A DNA stretch of 64,000 nucleotides from Candidatus Melainabacteria bacterium (lineage in GTDB: Bacteria > Cyanobacteriota > Vampirovibrionia > Obscuribacterales > Obscuribacteraceae), in NCBI GenBank assembly GCA_003151275.1, contig PLXC01000185.1, positions 1 through 64,000 on the forward strand, written 5' to 3'. The first letter of the stretch is position 1. Each line of letters begins with the position of its first letter. The notes beneath the pieces were generated by a model. It was not told where the DNA came from. It ran no database searches and worked only from the letters and a program-made list of their open reading frames with translations. Below are positions 52,736 through 62,394 of this stretch, in pieces. Position numbers and translations under genes: made by a program.

Positions 52736-54082
52736 CTATTCTTTTTTGAAGTTTGCTTTCAAACCCGCCCAGCAGTCCAAGTAATTCTTTTGCAGAATTT
52801 TAGACTGAAGTGCAAACTGGGTTGGGTGGAGAATTAGAGAGCTTTCAAACATGAAAGCTAATGTGTCAGCCAAGAATTTTGGCGCTAGTTCCGCTGCGCT
52901 GGCGCGTTGGAACGTTTCCGCGTCGGGACCATGAGCAGACATGCAGTTGTGCAAGCTGCCGCCGCCTGGTACGAAGCCTTCCTCCTTAGCATCATATTGT
53001 CCAATGATCAGACCCATGTATTCGCTCATCATGTTGCGATGGAAATACGGCGGTCTGAATGTGTGTTCAGCGACGAGCCAACGTGGTGGAAAGATAACGA
53101 AGTCCACATTGGCGAAGCCTGGTAATTCGGAGGCTGAGGTAAGCACCGTGAAGATTGAGGGATCAGAGTGATCGAAGCTGACCGTATTAATTGCCTGAAA
53201 GAGGCTGAGGTCATATTTGTACGGGGCGCAGTTGCCGTGCCATGCCACTACATCTAGTGGCGAATGGTTTAACTGTGTTTGCCAGAGCTGACTGTTGAAC
53301 TTCGCAACTAATTCGAACTGCCCCTCCACGTCCTCATATTTCGCCACAGGGCTGAGAAAATCTCGCGGATTGGCTAGTCCGTTTGAGCCAATCAAGCCTA
53401 ATGTCGGCAGGCGCAAAGGTGGCCCGTAGTTTTCGCATATGTAACCACGGGCAGTGCCGCCCAGCAATTGGATTTGGAACTTGACGCCACGTGGGATGAC
53501 TGCGATTTCACCAGGGCGTAAATCGATGTCACCAAATTCGGTGCGCATACGTAATGAGCCTGATTCAGGAACGAACAGCATCTCACCGTCAGCATTGTAA
53601 AAGAAGCGTTCATGCATCGAGCGATTGATCGAGTAGATGTGAGTTGCACAGCCTCTCCAGCTGGCACTGTCACCATTGCCGACAATAGTGGCCACGCCTT
53701 CAACGAAATCTGTGGACTCGGTTGGAGTCGGCAGCGGATCCCAACGTAATTGCTCTGGTGATGTTTGAGCCTCATTGAAAGGTCTGCCCCGCCATAGCCC
53801 CTGATCAAATTTCTTAAAAGGCGAGTGCAAAACAGAAGGGCGAATACGATAAAGCCAGCTGCGCAGATTTTCCGCCCGAGCCGCAGTAAATGAGGAGCCG
53901 CTCAGTTGCTCGGCATACAAACCGTGCGCAACTCGCTGAGGAGAATTTTGACCTTTTGGAAGTGCATCAGCTTCGGCTTCACTTTCGAAGTGATTACCGA
54001 ACCCGCTCTGATATTGCAAAACGCCCGCTTCGACAGGTTTTTGCCATCTGTCCTGTGAGCCGCTTGCAGCGCTTTTCTTCAC
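52736..54082 (-). CDS. hmgA: Homogentisate 1,2-dioxygenase
   Basis: About 448 residues, the normal family length. Signatures: [14 protein letters not shown] at the N-terminus, [34 protein letters not shown], and the iron-site region [20 protein letters not shown] followed by [14 protein letters not shown]. The enzyme opens the homogentisate ring to maleylacetoacetate in tyrosine/phenylalanine breakdown. Start is a GTG at 54082. No hppD, maiA or fahA is adjacent. The 221 bases at 52515-52735 downstream hold no supported gene. Confidence 0.95.
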   Translation of the reverse strand: MKKSAASGSQDRWQKPVEAGVLQYQSGFGNHFESEAEADALPKGQNSPQRVAHGLYAEQLSGSSFTAARAENLRSWLYRIRPSVLHSPFKKFDQGLWRGRPFNEAQTSPEQLRWDPLPTPTESTDFVEGVATIVGNGDSASWRGCATHIYSINRSMHERFFYNADGEMLFVPESGSLRMRTEFGDIDLRPGEIAVIPRGVKFQIQLLGGTARGYICENYGPPLRLPTLGLIGSNGLANPRDFLSPVAKYEDVEGQFELVAKFNSQLWQTQLNHSPLDVVAWHGNCAPYKYDLSLFQAINTVSFDHSDPSIFTVLTSASELPGFANVDFVIFPPRWLVAEHTFRPPYFHRNMMSEYMGLIIGQYDAKEEGFVPGGGSLHNCMSAHGPDAETFQRASAAELAPKFLADTLAFMFESSLILHPTQFALQSKILQKNYLDCWAGLKANFKKE

Positions 54083-54099
54083 GTCTCTAGATAACCCAA

Positions 54100-54456
54100 T
54101 TATTTCTTGGCAAAAATTGCTCGCGCTTTAAGGTCCATCTTGTCGGCCTCACCGTCGCGTCCGGCAGCTCTCAACATTTTCGCGTAGTTTTCAAGCACGC
54201 TGATGAGTTCGTGATGCAAAGGTCCAAAATGTTTTTCTTTGACGACGATTGCCTGCTTGTAAAGCGGTTCTGCGTCGGGGAATTTGCCTTGCTGTCGTAA
54301 ACAGTTAGCTAAATTGACGCAGCTAATTGCAACCTTCGGATCGTGCGGTCCAATCTTCTCGGCTTCTTGCAAAGCCATTCGGAAAGCGTTTTCAGCGTCA
54401 GCTGATTTACCAGATGACATCGCCTGCTGACCTGACAAGTTGTATCGTTCCCACAT
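54100..54456 (-). CDS. Small TPR_12 protein
   Basis: 118 residues, no signal peptide. ATG 54456 follows GGAGGAG, which decides the start. Two kinesin-light-chain-like TPRs ([20 protein letters not shown], and [20 protein letters not shown] followed by [20 protein letters not shown]) make up the protein. Very similar units form the C-terminal half of the kinase at 55482, suggesting interaction or shared ancestry. It ends just before hmgA on the same strand. Confidence 0.8.
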   Translation of the reverse strand: MWERYNLSGQQAMSSGKSADAENAFRMALQEAEKIGPHDPKVAISCVNLANCLRQQGKFPDAEPLYKQAIVVKEKHFGPLHHELISVLENYAKMLRAAGRDGEADKMDLKARAIFAKK

Positions 54457-54579
54457 GATGGCTCCTCCAATGGGTTTCAATGACGTGCGGACCGCGGTAC
54501 TCTAAGCATACTAGCGCGCCGTTTATAAATTAGGCGCGTCGGGATAGAGATAATAATCTTCAGAGCGCGAAATTAACCA

Positions 54580-55458
54580 ATGACACCCTTGAACGAAAAC
54601 CAAAAATTATTTCTCTGGTTAGGCATTGCCATAATCGTTGCCATGGGGCTTTATCCGCCTTGGAAATTTATCAACGAAAGCCCAACAGGTTTTGGATTTC
54701 TCTACATGCCGCCCTCTGTCGTCGGTCAACCTCCAGTCAAACTCGATGTCTCGCGATTGTTGGTGGAGTGGAGTTTAGTCGGATTTGTGACAGCAGGCTT
54801 GATTGCCACAGCACAAAAAGGCGCTGCAACGAATAAGAATGTTTCGCCTTCTGAATCTGTGCCAAAGCCCAGTGCAAAACAAGAACCACCCAAAGATGTT
54901 TCCAAAGAGCATTCCAAAGATAATTCAATTGCCTCGAAAACAATCAAGTTTCCTGAGCTGACGCTTGGAGAGGTTCTCGTTGAATCAGAGGACGATCCTG
55001 ATTATTGGGAAGGAATTGGCGAAGCTCGAGGTTTGGTCAAAATACCGGCCGGCAGTAATGTTCAATTGGAAGTGCGAAAAGAGAAACCGTTAAACTTAGT
55101 CGGACTAAAAGAGATGGATCCCCACGCTATACAATCAATTGACTTTAGCGAGAGCGAAGTTGACGATCAAGATCTTGCTCATCTTTTGCATTTCAACAGG
55201 CTTTATGAGGTGGATTTGTCGGATACACAAATAACTGATGAAGGCGTCGAGCAGCTTGCCAAAGTAACTTCGTTGAAGAAAATTTGGCTGGACAATACCA
55301 AAGTTACAGAAGCCTCATTGGATAAATTGAAAGCGCTGCAGGCACTGACTAAGGTTTCTTTGACCGGTACGGATATAACTGAGGCAAGCGTTAAAAGTAT
55401 CAAAGATTCCTTTCCTAAGGATTGCGAGATCATTATGGCTAGCGGCATCCCGGCTTAG
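54580..55458 (+). CDS. Membrane-anchored leucine-rich-repeat protein
   Basis: About 292 residues. A hydrophobic helix at the N-terminus (LFLWLGIAIIVAMGLYPPW), a second at ~60-80 (WSLVGFVTAGLIATAQKG), a Lys/Ser/Pro linker, then short LRRs of the RNI-like type (LYEVDLSDTQITDEGVEQLA, KKIWLDNTKVTEASLDKLKA, TKVSLTGTDITEASVKSIKD) at the C-terminus. It probably serves as an envelope interaction module. The kinase gene starts 24 nt downstream, so both may be one operon. Confidence 0.8.
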   Translation: MTPLNENQKLFLWLGIAIIVAMGLYPPWKFINESPTGFGFLYMPPSVVGQPPVKLDVSRLLVEWSLVGFVTAGLIATAQKGAATNKNVSPSESVPKPSAKQEPPKDVSKEHSKDNSIASKTIKFPELTLGEVLVESEDDPDYWEGIGEARGLVKIPAGSNVQLEVRKEKPLNLVGLKEMDPHAIQSIDFSESEVDDQDLAHLLHFNRLYEVDLSDTQITDEGVEQLAKVTSLKKIWLDNTKVTEASLDKLKALQALTKVSLTGTDITEASVKSIKDSFPKDCEIIMASGIPA

Positions 55459-55481
55459 TCCGGGCGCCATTTTGGTGGCGG

Positions 55482-57713
55482 GTGGAAAGTGTGAGTTCCG
55501 ATTCTGAAGAGCAGCAGAAAGCAAGTGACGTTACACGAACGTGTCTTGCTTGCGGAAAAGAATTCGTTAGTGACGCACAATTTTGCCCAACTGATGGCAG
55601 CCCTCTTACACCGCTGAACATCGATCCCCTGATCGGCAGTTTCTTCGCCGAAAGGTATCAGATCATCTCGATGCTTGGCCGGGGCGGTATGAGCTCGGTC
55701 TATAAGGCGAAGCACATGCTGATGGACCGAATTGTGGCAATCAAAATTTTGGTGGCATCTGACGTGCCAAGCCTGAAGCGCTTTCAACTGGAGGCAAAGC
55801 TAGTCAGCAGCCTTAAGCACCACAACATCGTTACGGTTTACGATTTCGGTGTCTCATTTAAAGGACAACCGTATTTGGTGATGGACTTTCTTGAAGGCAG
55901 CAACCTTATGGAAGAGATCCGCAAGGTGAAACGATTGGAATTGATGCGAGCTACTTGGATTTTTTGCCAAGCGTGTGATGCCCTGAACTGTGCACACAAA
56001 CGTGAATTGATTCATCGTGACTTGAAACCAAGCAACTTCATGCTGGTCACTGAAGAGGCGGAAGATGTCGTTAAACTTGTCGATTTTGGTATTGCAAAAC
56101 ATTTGACGATGTCCGTAGCTGAGTCCGGACAGTTGACTCACACAGGTCAAATTCTCGGCAGCCCGCTCTACATGAGTCCCGAACAGTGCATGGGCAATCG
56201 CTTGGATGCTCGCTCGGATATTTATTCGCTGGGCTGCGTGATGTATGAAACGCTGACGGGCAAACCACCTCTTTTGGGCGCCAACACCCTGGATACATTG
56301 CAGCGACACATTCATGAAACACCACGCGCATTTGTGAGTGTGGATCCTGAGTTGATATCGATCCCGGAGCAAATTGAAAAGATAGTCTTGAAGTGTTTGC
56401 AGCGTGAACCTGACGATCGCTACCAGACCGTGCTCGAATTGTGGACCGATATTGAACTCTTCCGAAACACGTTGCGGCCAGCTAAAAATGCCACTCAGAC
56501 TAACATTCCCGCTCAGACTAACACTCCCGCTTTCGCTCAACAGATCACGACAACCACGTCGCTGAGAGCACAGCCTTCATCGTTAAGCCCCTCTTCGGTT
56601 CCGGTTCCGGAAAGATTTTCCTGGATACCGGTGATCGCAGCGGTATCAGTGGCAGTGGCACTCAGTTTGATGACTTTCTTTTTCTGGCCGAAGCCCGCAC
56701 CTGAGCCCGTTAACACAACGGCAGTTTGGAAGCGCCTGAATGACACTGGAGAGAAGGAGTTTAATCAAGGGCACTATAGCGCCGCGCAGAAGTCCTTTAA
56801 GGAAGCTTGTGAACTTGCCGAGGGCTACGATCCACAAGATCCACGTCTGGCTACAAGTTTAAACAATCTAGGCAATGTTTATTTCAAGCAGGACTTCTAT
56901 CCAGAAGCGGAGCGGAGTATTAAGAAAGCGCTGGCAATTCGGACCGATATTTTTGGACAGAATGGCCTGCCGATTGCTGACAGCATGAACGATTTGGCTA
57001 TGGTGTATTTCGCTGAAAATAAGACCGACCAGGCAGAGCCCTTGCTGACCAAAGCATTGGCAATACGCAAAACAAACGCAGGCGTAAATAGTTTGGAATA
57101 TGCCGACAGTCTCAAAGCATTGGCAGCAATTTACAACAAGACCGGTCGTGTAGACCAAGCCATGAAGCTGTTGCAGACGACGCTGGCGATTCGAAAGAAG
57201 CAACTCGGTGCGAACAGTCCGGACGTCGCGGAAACAGAAAATAGTTTGGCCATGGATTATCAAATAAAAGGGGAGTTGAAACAAGCGCGAACCCTGTATA
57301 AAGACGCGCAAGCAATCTCTACTCGATCGCTCAATCCAAACCACCCGCTGGTTGCTGACAGTCTAGTAGGTTTAGCAAGCATCGATTTTTTGCAGAACAA
57401 TTTTGCTGATTCAGAACGGCTGTTTTTGCAAGCTTTGAAGATCAGAGAAGACGCTCTGGGTGATAAAAATCTTCGCACTGGCGAGATTCTCTCTTGTCTT
57501 GCAGTGCTGAAACAAGCTCAAGGTTTGACTGCGGATGCCGCACCGTTGTTTAAGAGAGCCTTGGAGATAAAGGAGGTGGCGCTGGGACCAAATAGTCCCG
57601 AGGTTGCCAGAAGCATGAAAATGTACGCGCAAGTGCTGCACAAGCAGGGCAAGATGGACGAGGCTAGCAAGCTGGAAAAGCGAGCTAAAGAGATTGAAGC
57701 AAGTAAAACTTAG
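55482..57713 (+). CDS. Zinc-ribbon/Ser-Thr kinase/TM/TPR protein
   Basis: About 743 residues. A zinc ribbon (CLACGKEF and FCPTDG, ~20-40), then a canonical Hanks kinase: GRGGMSSVYKA, catalytic Lys in VAIKIL, HRDLKPSN (~176), VDFGIA, MSPEQ and SDIYSLGC, all intact, so an active Ser/Thr kinase is likely. A helix (WIPVIAAVSVAVALSLMTFF, ~385) leads to ~320 residues of TPR_12 repeats outside the membrane (for example DPRLATSLNNLGNVYFKQDF). The start is a GTG at 55482 or 55491. The TPR part could sense envelope proteins; the linker has a short TNIPAQTNTPA repeat. Confidence 0.9.
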   Translation: MESVSSDSEEQQKASDVTRTCLACGKEFVSDAQFCPTDGSPLTPLNIDPLIGSFFAERYQIISMLGRGGMSSVYKAKHMLMDRIVAIKILVASDVPSLKRFQLEAKLVSSLKHHNIVTVYDFGVSFKGQPYLVMDFLEGSNLMEEIRKVKRLELMRATWIFCQACDALNCAHKRELIHRDLKPSNFMLVTEEAEDVVKLVDFGIAKHLTMSVAESGQLTHTGQILGSPLYMSPEQCMGNRLDARSDIYSLGCVMYETLTGKPPLLGANTLDTLQRHIHETPRAFVSVDPELISIPEQIEKIVLKCLQREPDDRYQTVLELWTDIELFRNTLRPAKNATQTNIPAQTNTPAFAQQITTTTSLRAQPSSLSPSSVPVPERFSWIPVIAAVSVAVALSLMTFFFWPKPAPEPVNTTAVWKRLNDTGEKEFNQGHYSAAQKSFKEACELAEGYDPQDPRLATSLNNLGNVYFKQDFYPEAERSIKKALAIRTDIFGQNGLPIADSMNDLAMVYFAENKTDQAEPLLTKALAIRKTNAGVNSLEYADSLKALAAIYNKTGRVDQAMKLLQTTLAIRKKQLGANSPDVAETENSLAMDYQIKGELKQARTLYKDAQAISTRSLNPNHPLVADSLVGLASIDFLQNNFADSERLFLQALKIREDALGDKNLRTGEILSCLAVLKQAQGLTADAAPLFKRALEIKEVALGPNSPEVARSMKMYAQVLHKQGKMDEASKLEKRAKEIEASKT

Positions 57714-57811
57714 TTGCTCTCGGCTGCCCAGTTCCCGTCGTCTGGGTCTGATGCGGTAATATGGTTAAATTGGGGATTACGCGCTAACGCTGGCGGTGAG
57801 GTTTAAAACGC

Positions 57812-59392
57812 ATGCCTTTATTCGATTCTTTAAGCACTGCCCAGACATATAGACTGCCGCAAATGAATGCCACTCCCACTACTGACGACCTCAGATACGC
57901 AATTTCAGAAGCCCAAAAACGCATGGGCAAAACCATTGAGCTGCCGTTTGAGCATCCAAACAATCACCAGTTGTTCATAGTTAAGCTAGTTATGTCGGCG
58001 GGAAACAGAGTGCCACCGAGCTGGACGTTGCAAAGAGGGGACGGTCCGAGCGCGATTAGGATTTGGAATCGTTCGACCGAAGACGTCTTGATGGTGCAGA
58101 GCAAAATCAAGGTCGACTCTCAGTATGTTCCGGAAGACGGTCAGCAAGAACAGGCGCCATCTCAACCAATGTCGCTCGGTGTCGGAATCGGTGGTGTCGG
58201 TATGGACATGGACAACCCGTTCACGGCGGGCACCAGTGCTCAACCGATTGTATTGGGAGGCGAACCTTCGCCAGCCCAAACGGGGGGGCATGCGCCACTT
58301 CAACAGCCAGGCTTTTACGCGAAGTCAGATGAGCAAGCGATAAATGCATTTTCAGCGCCACCGCAGGTAACACCACCCCCTTCTGATTCTTGGGTCAATG
58401 ATCTAGTTCAGCCACCGGCCTTTAATCCCAAAGCTTCTCGAAGCAACATGCCTGCGTTGTTCCCGGGGACGCCGGCAGCTGTTCCCCATGTTCAGAGACC
58501 GGCAGCTCCTCTGTCTGCCGACCAAGTGCCCATGCCTGCGATCCAAGCGCCGATGCCTTCCGTCCAAGCGCCGAAGCCTTCCGACCAAGCGCCGATGCCT
58601 TCCGACCAAGTGCCGATGCCTTCCGTCCAAGCGCCGATGCCTTCCGTCCAAGCGCCGATGCCGGCCGACCAAGGGCCGATGGCTTCCGACATTGTTCCAG
58701 TGCCCGGCACCCACTCCGCACCACCATTTGTCCCCGCAGCAGCTGGTGCCCAAACGGCTCCATCGGATCCATCGGCTGTGCCTGCTGCGCCTGCTCCGTC
58801 GGTTGCGCCGGCATTTCCTGTCCCTAAATCCGCGCCGCCAGCCACTCCGGCTGTTCCGCTGCCACCACCGATCAAACTTGACATGACCTTGGTGGAGACA
58901 GTAAATAACACCATGATCGATCCTGCGAGCGGATTGAATTCTTTTGCTTCTTTCGTTTACTTCTTGTTTCGAGATTTTGCTCTTTATCAGAAAGCAGCTT
59001 CACCACTTTCCGTGGTCGTGTTCGAAGTGGCTTTGCGATTGGGCAATGAGACAGTGCCATTGCCTGGCCCAGCTCTCTTCTCTATCATTGAGCGAATTCA
59101 GTCAGTGATTTCGCCGATTGATATCGTCACTCACCTCAGCGGTGGGGAATTCGCAGCTCTTCTTTCGGCTACCGATAGTGCCGGTGCAATGGAGTTTGCT
59201 TCAGCTATTCATGCCTCGGTTACTGCCGGAGCTCTGACTGCAGGCAATCGAAACGAAGCGGTGCTTGCGGCGGTAGGTGTTGCCACCATCCCGCAGACTT
59301 GCGTTGATCCTGAAGTGTTGATCGCCGCAGCCAGACAAGCGAAGGAAATGGCCAAAACATTGCCGCATCCAATTCTGCTGTTCCCTTCGTGA
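57812..59392 (+). CDS. Degenerate GGDEF-domain protein with heptapeptide-repeat linker
   Basis: About 526 residues. The N-terminal ~100 residues form a small domain (LFIVKLVMSAGNRVPPSWTL) of unknown type. A Pro/Ala-rich linker follows, including eight heptapeptides of the form xQAPMPS. The C-terminal ~170 residues follow a GGDEF-domain plan (MIDPASGLNSFASFVYFLFR, SVVVFEVALRL, DIVTHLSGGEFAALL (~443), ending with AARQAKEMAK), but the signature is SGGEF and the metal-binding Asp in the first strand is Glu. Catalysis is doubtful; a c-di-GMP or nucleotide sensing role is possible. Confidence 0.75.
   Translation: MPLFDSLSTAQTYRLPQMNATPTTDDLRYAISEAQKRMGKTIELPFEHPNNHQLFIVKLVMSAGNRVPPSWTLQRGDGPSAIRIWNRSTEDVLMVQSKIKVDSQYVPEDGQQEQAPSQPMSLGVGIGGVGMDMDNPFTAGTSAQPIVLGGEPSPAQTGGHAPLQQPGFYAKSDEQAINAFSAPPQVTPPPSDSWVNDLVQPPAFNPKASRSNMPALFPGTPAAVPHVQRPAAPLSADQVPMPAIQAPMPSVQAPKPSDQAPMPSDQVPMPSVQAPMPSVQAPMPADQGPMASDIVPVPGTHSAPPFVPAAAGAQTAPSDPSAVPAAPAPSVAPAFPVPKSAPPATPAVPLPPPIKLDMTLVETVNNTMIDPASGLNSFASFVYFLFRDFALYQKAASPLSVVVFEVALRLGNETVPLPGPALFSIIERIQSVISPIDIVTHLSGGEFAALLSATDSAGAMEFASAIHASVTAGALTAGNRNEAVLAAVGVATIPQTCVDPEVLIAAARQAKEMAKTLPHPILLFPS
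58520..58687. repeat. Eight 21-nt tandem repeats in the linker of the GGDEF-like gene
   Basis: Eight 21-nt units from 58520 encode heptapeptides DQVPMPA, IQAPMPS, VQAPKPS, DQAPMPS, DQVPMPS, VQAPMPS, VQAPMPA and DQGPMAS. Copies differ by only a few bases. They keep the frame within the proline-rich linker. Confidence 0.92.
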
Positions 59393-59405
59393 GCCGTGGC
59401 GAAAT

Positions 59406-61343
59406 CTAAACGCTGCTGTCCTTCTCTTTGCTTCTTTTTAGCTTGTGCTGCCGCTCTTCTTCCTCTTCTTGTTCTTTGAGCACTGCACTTTCCGCTGCCA
59501 CTACTTTGGCCTCGTCGTAGCGGGCCATTAAATCCAGAAGTTTCGCATACTCTTCTTTCATGCGCCAAGAGTCGCGCGACGAATCTGCGGGCAGCCAGCC
59601 CTTTTCGATCAAGCGTTCCCGACTCTGAGCGTAAAAGGAAATCGCTTTCAGGAAGTGCTCTTCGGCAGAAGGATATGATCCACTGTCGCGCAGGTAGCAT
59701 GCGTATTTGTGATGCGCCTGGCTTGATGGATTAGGATCTAGGTCTGCTTCGAGAACGTCTGCGGCGTCTGCAAAGGCGCGCTTGAAGCTATCCTCCGCTG
59801 ACTGCTTATCTCCTTTTACTAACTGAGCATTGGCAAGCTCCAACAACAGCTCGGCTCTCCGGCTAACATCGTGCACTTCTGTGCCCGAGAGCGCGATCGC
59901 GGATTCGAACTCTCTACATGCCAAGTCAGGATCCGACTTCTCAAGCGCGCTGCGTGCCTTTAAGGCGTATTTGCTCACTTGCAAAATTTGGTTCGAATGT
60001 GCGCTAATACCTTGGAACACCTCGCCCAGACCCGGAATCAATGCGTTCATGCGATCAAGTCTTTCTGACTGTCCTTCGATGAAGTTTTTTTCGGCATCTT
60101 CAAGAGCCTGGAGTCGCTGCTCCGGATCCATTTTATTTAGTCCCTCCAGCAGCGGATCTATCTTTGGATCTTTTAGACTTTCCTTCATCGATTCCCGCAT
60201 TTCTTCTGGCATCATTTCGAGAAGGGCCTCGTCTGATGCGCGCTTAAACCGTTGATATCTTTCGTCGTCTTTAAGGTGCAAATAAACCATCGATTTGCCG
60301 CTCAACAAGTGATATTTCTGCTGCGCATAGAAGCGATTATTTTGCCAGCGATTTAGAGCATGGTCAAAAACGATCAATGCCTGCTGCGCATCGGCGTTCT
60401 CATTAATCGTGAAATCAGGCGTCAAGGCCCTGCCGAGCATCGCTATATCCTCGAGCATAAAATAATCCAGATCAAATTCTTGTCCTGCGTCGAGATAGCC
60501 CGGAGAAATGCCCAGATCAAACATGCGCTGCCGCCAGCGTGAACGCGGCATTTGATCAGGGTTTTGACGCAAGGTAAGAATCTGGCGATTGACTTCATCC
60601 TCGGTAATACGATTCTTGTTTAGAACCTCCTGTTCGAGCGAAGGTGCTTCATCAATGCGCCGTTTCGCCGCTTCCCAGATCAAGATATTTCGCAGCAAAG
60701 TGGGATCGAACCGACTGATGTCTTCAGTGAGAAGTAACATCGAATTGATAGGCGTGGGTGGATTTTGAGCGGTTCCGCCACAGAAACGGCAGACTTCATC
60801 ATCGCTTTGAACGAACTCTGCGCAATGTTTGCACTTATGACCGCCGTTGATTTCACGCACTCGCTGTTCGTGCTCTGCAGTAATTTCTCCGGGACTTAAC
60901 TCGATAAGTTGCAAACGTGGATCGGAACATATCTTGGTTAATGACAAACCTTGAGCATGGAGACTAATCAAAATGTCCCAGACTAGCGCTGAGACAATCG
61001 CATTGGGCGGGTTAGGCGGGCAGATATTCGAATTGCGTTCGCGTTGGCGATTTTCAATAGGATCCACGCCGGGGCGCAAACCGATGTGTGGCGGCGCCGT
61101 TCTATTATCGGCGTCGTCAATTCTCTTTCTGAACTCTGCTGGCATTGACTGAAGTATGTCATCAAAAGAGGGAAGTTGGCGCGCAGCCTCAGTGATAAAG
61201 CCGCCGACGTTTTGCGGCAATTTCGCTTGGAGCAATTTGCTGCCTACCGGCTTATGGCAAAACTTGCAGTAGAAGGCATCCTTGCGGATGTTTCCGCGGC
61301 ACTCGACGCACCATTTGTATTCTTGCTCCGGAAACTTGAACAT
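59406..61343 (-). CDS. Double zinc-ribbon TPR protein
   Basis: About 645 residues. Zinc ribbon 1 near the N-terminus (CVECRGNIRKDAFYCKFC) and zinc ribbon 2 near residue 190 (CKHCAEFVQSDDEVCRFC), each with two CxxC pairs. The second half holds TPR units (ALEKSDPDLACREFESAIAL, KGDKQSAEDSFKRAFADAAD, SGSYPSAEEHFLKAISFYAQ). No signal peptide. ATG 61343 is preferred because AGGG lies upstream; a TTG at 61367 is in frame. It could be a cytoplasmic scaffold related to the zinc-ribbon kinase nearby. Convergent with the GGDEF-like gene. Confidence 0.75.
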   Translation of the reverse strand: MFKFPEQEYKWCVECRGNIRKDAFYCKFCHKPVGSKLLQAKLPQNVGGFITEAARQLPSFDDILQSMPAEFRKRIDDADNRTAPPHIGLRPGVDPIENRQRERNSNICPPNPPNAIVSALVWDILISLHAQGLSLTKICSDPRLQLIELSPGEITAEHEQRVREINGGHKCKHCAEFVQSDDEVCRFCGGTAQNPPTPINSMLLLTEDISRFDPTLLRNILIWEAAKRRIDEAPSLEQEVLNKNRITEDEVNRQILTLRQNPDQMPRSRWRQRMFDLGISPGYLDAGQEFDLDYFMLEDIAMLGRALTPDFTINENADAQQALIVFDHALNRWQNNRFYAQQKYHLLSGKSMVYLHLKDDERYQRFKRASDEALLEMMPEEMRESMKESLKDPKIDPLLEGLNKMDPEQRLQALEDAEKNFIEGQSERLDRMNALIPGLGEVFQGISAHSNQILQVSKYALKARSALEKSDPDLACREFESAIALSGTEVHDVSRRAELLLELANAQLVKGDKQSAEDSFKRAFADAADVLEADLDPNPSSQAHHKYACYLRDSGSYPSAEEHFLKAISFYAQSRERLIEKGWLPADSSRDSWRMKEEYAKLLDLMARYDEAKVVAAESAVLKEQEEEEERQHKLKRSKEKDSSV

Positions 61344-61483
61344 CGCATAGCCCTGCTGATTGGTCAATTAATATCAAAATCAAAGTTGGGCACGGTAAAA
61401 AGCGAAAGCACAAGCGGATTGATACTCGTGCTCACGTCGCTACGTGCAATTCTTGAACACCGATGATTATAATACGAGTGAAA

Positions 61484-62227
61484 TTATCGCGCCATTTTTT
61501 TTAACATTGGTTGGGTCGAAATGAGTTTGCGGATCGCTGTGTGAAGAGAGAGCGCGGCCGGCGATCCTTTTTCGAGGCGTCCAAGGTCGTGTCCCCAGAC
61601 GATTGTTCCGTCCTTGTTAATGAGAAAGGATGCTGAGGAGTAATTTCTCGCTGAAGAATGAATCCAAAAGCGCGATATCGTATTCCAACTATTGTCCAGC
61701 GCGACTGGGAATTTATAGTTCAGACTGCTAGCTGCGCTCGCAACCTCTTCAATAGTGTCGGCGCGGGTGGACTTTGAATGGTGCACTCCTATGACAACGA
61801 GACCGTCTTTGGCATAATCATCATAGAGCTCATTCATCAATGGACCGCTGGCCATGCACATCCGACAATCGCGATTCCAAAATCGAATAAAGATTGGATG
61901 CCCCTGCAATTTGGACATTGTGAGCGGATCGCTATTAATCCATTTAAGATCATCGGCAAATTCTGGAGCAGCGCTGCCAATTAATTCATTGATTTCGGGG
62001 GATGTCTTCCAACTACCCTTGCTCCCTTCGTGAGCATTTAGATCCCCTTCAGCTGCTCTTCCGCAATCTGAATAACCTCTAGTCTTACCGCCTATTTGTC
62101 CCTGTAGATCCAAATGCTGGTCATTCCCTGGTGTGTATGTTTGACCGCCGGGCGAAGCAAAAGCGGAGTGTCCGATCATCATTGAACAGCTTGCCAAAAA
62201 GACTCTCGAGATAAAAAGGCGATTCAT
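61484..62227 (-). CDS. Exported TlpA-like thioredoxin-fold protein
   Basis: About 247 residues. Signal peptide (FISRVFLASCSMMIGHSAFA-SP). The redoxin part includes LQGHPIFIRFWNRDCRMCMA, where the CxxC is CRMC, then DGLVVIGVHHSKST and FPVALDNSWNTISRFW, and SFLINKDGTIVWGHDLGRLE, all typical of TlpA/ResA-like thiol-disulfide proteins in the periplasm. It probably reduces or isomerises disulfides of exported proteins. Start ATG 62227 has no strong ribosome site. Confidence 0.85.
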   Translation of the reverse strand: MNRLFISRVFLASCSMMIGHSAFASPGGQTYTPGNDQHLDLQGQIGGKTRGYSDCGRAAEGDLNAHEGSKGSWKTSPEINELIGSAAPEFADDLKWINSDPLTMSKLQGHPIFIRFWNRDCRMCMASGPLMNELYDDYAKDGLVVIGVHHSKSTRADTIEEVASAASSLNYKFPVALDNSWNTISRFWIHSSARNYSSASFLINKDGTIVWGHDLGRLEKGSPAALSLHTAIRKLISTQPMLKKMAR

Positions 62228-62394
62228 ATGCGATCAAACTAATAGCGCAGCTTTTCAACCCATTATGACACCAAAGCACCAGTTCTGGTGTTCTATCAAA
62301 CAGTAATGAGTCGAGGATGAGGATGCGCTAGGAATGACGAATCTGAATTAATCATGGACATCCCGGCAGTCTTAGCACGAGGAACTGGGTAACT

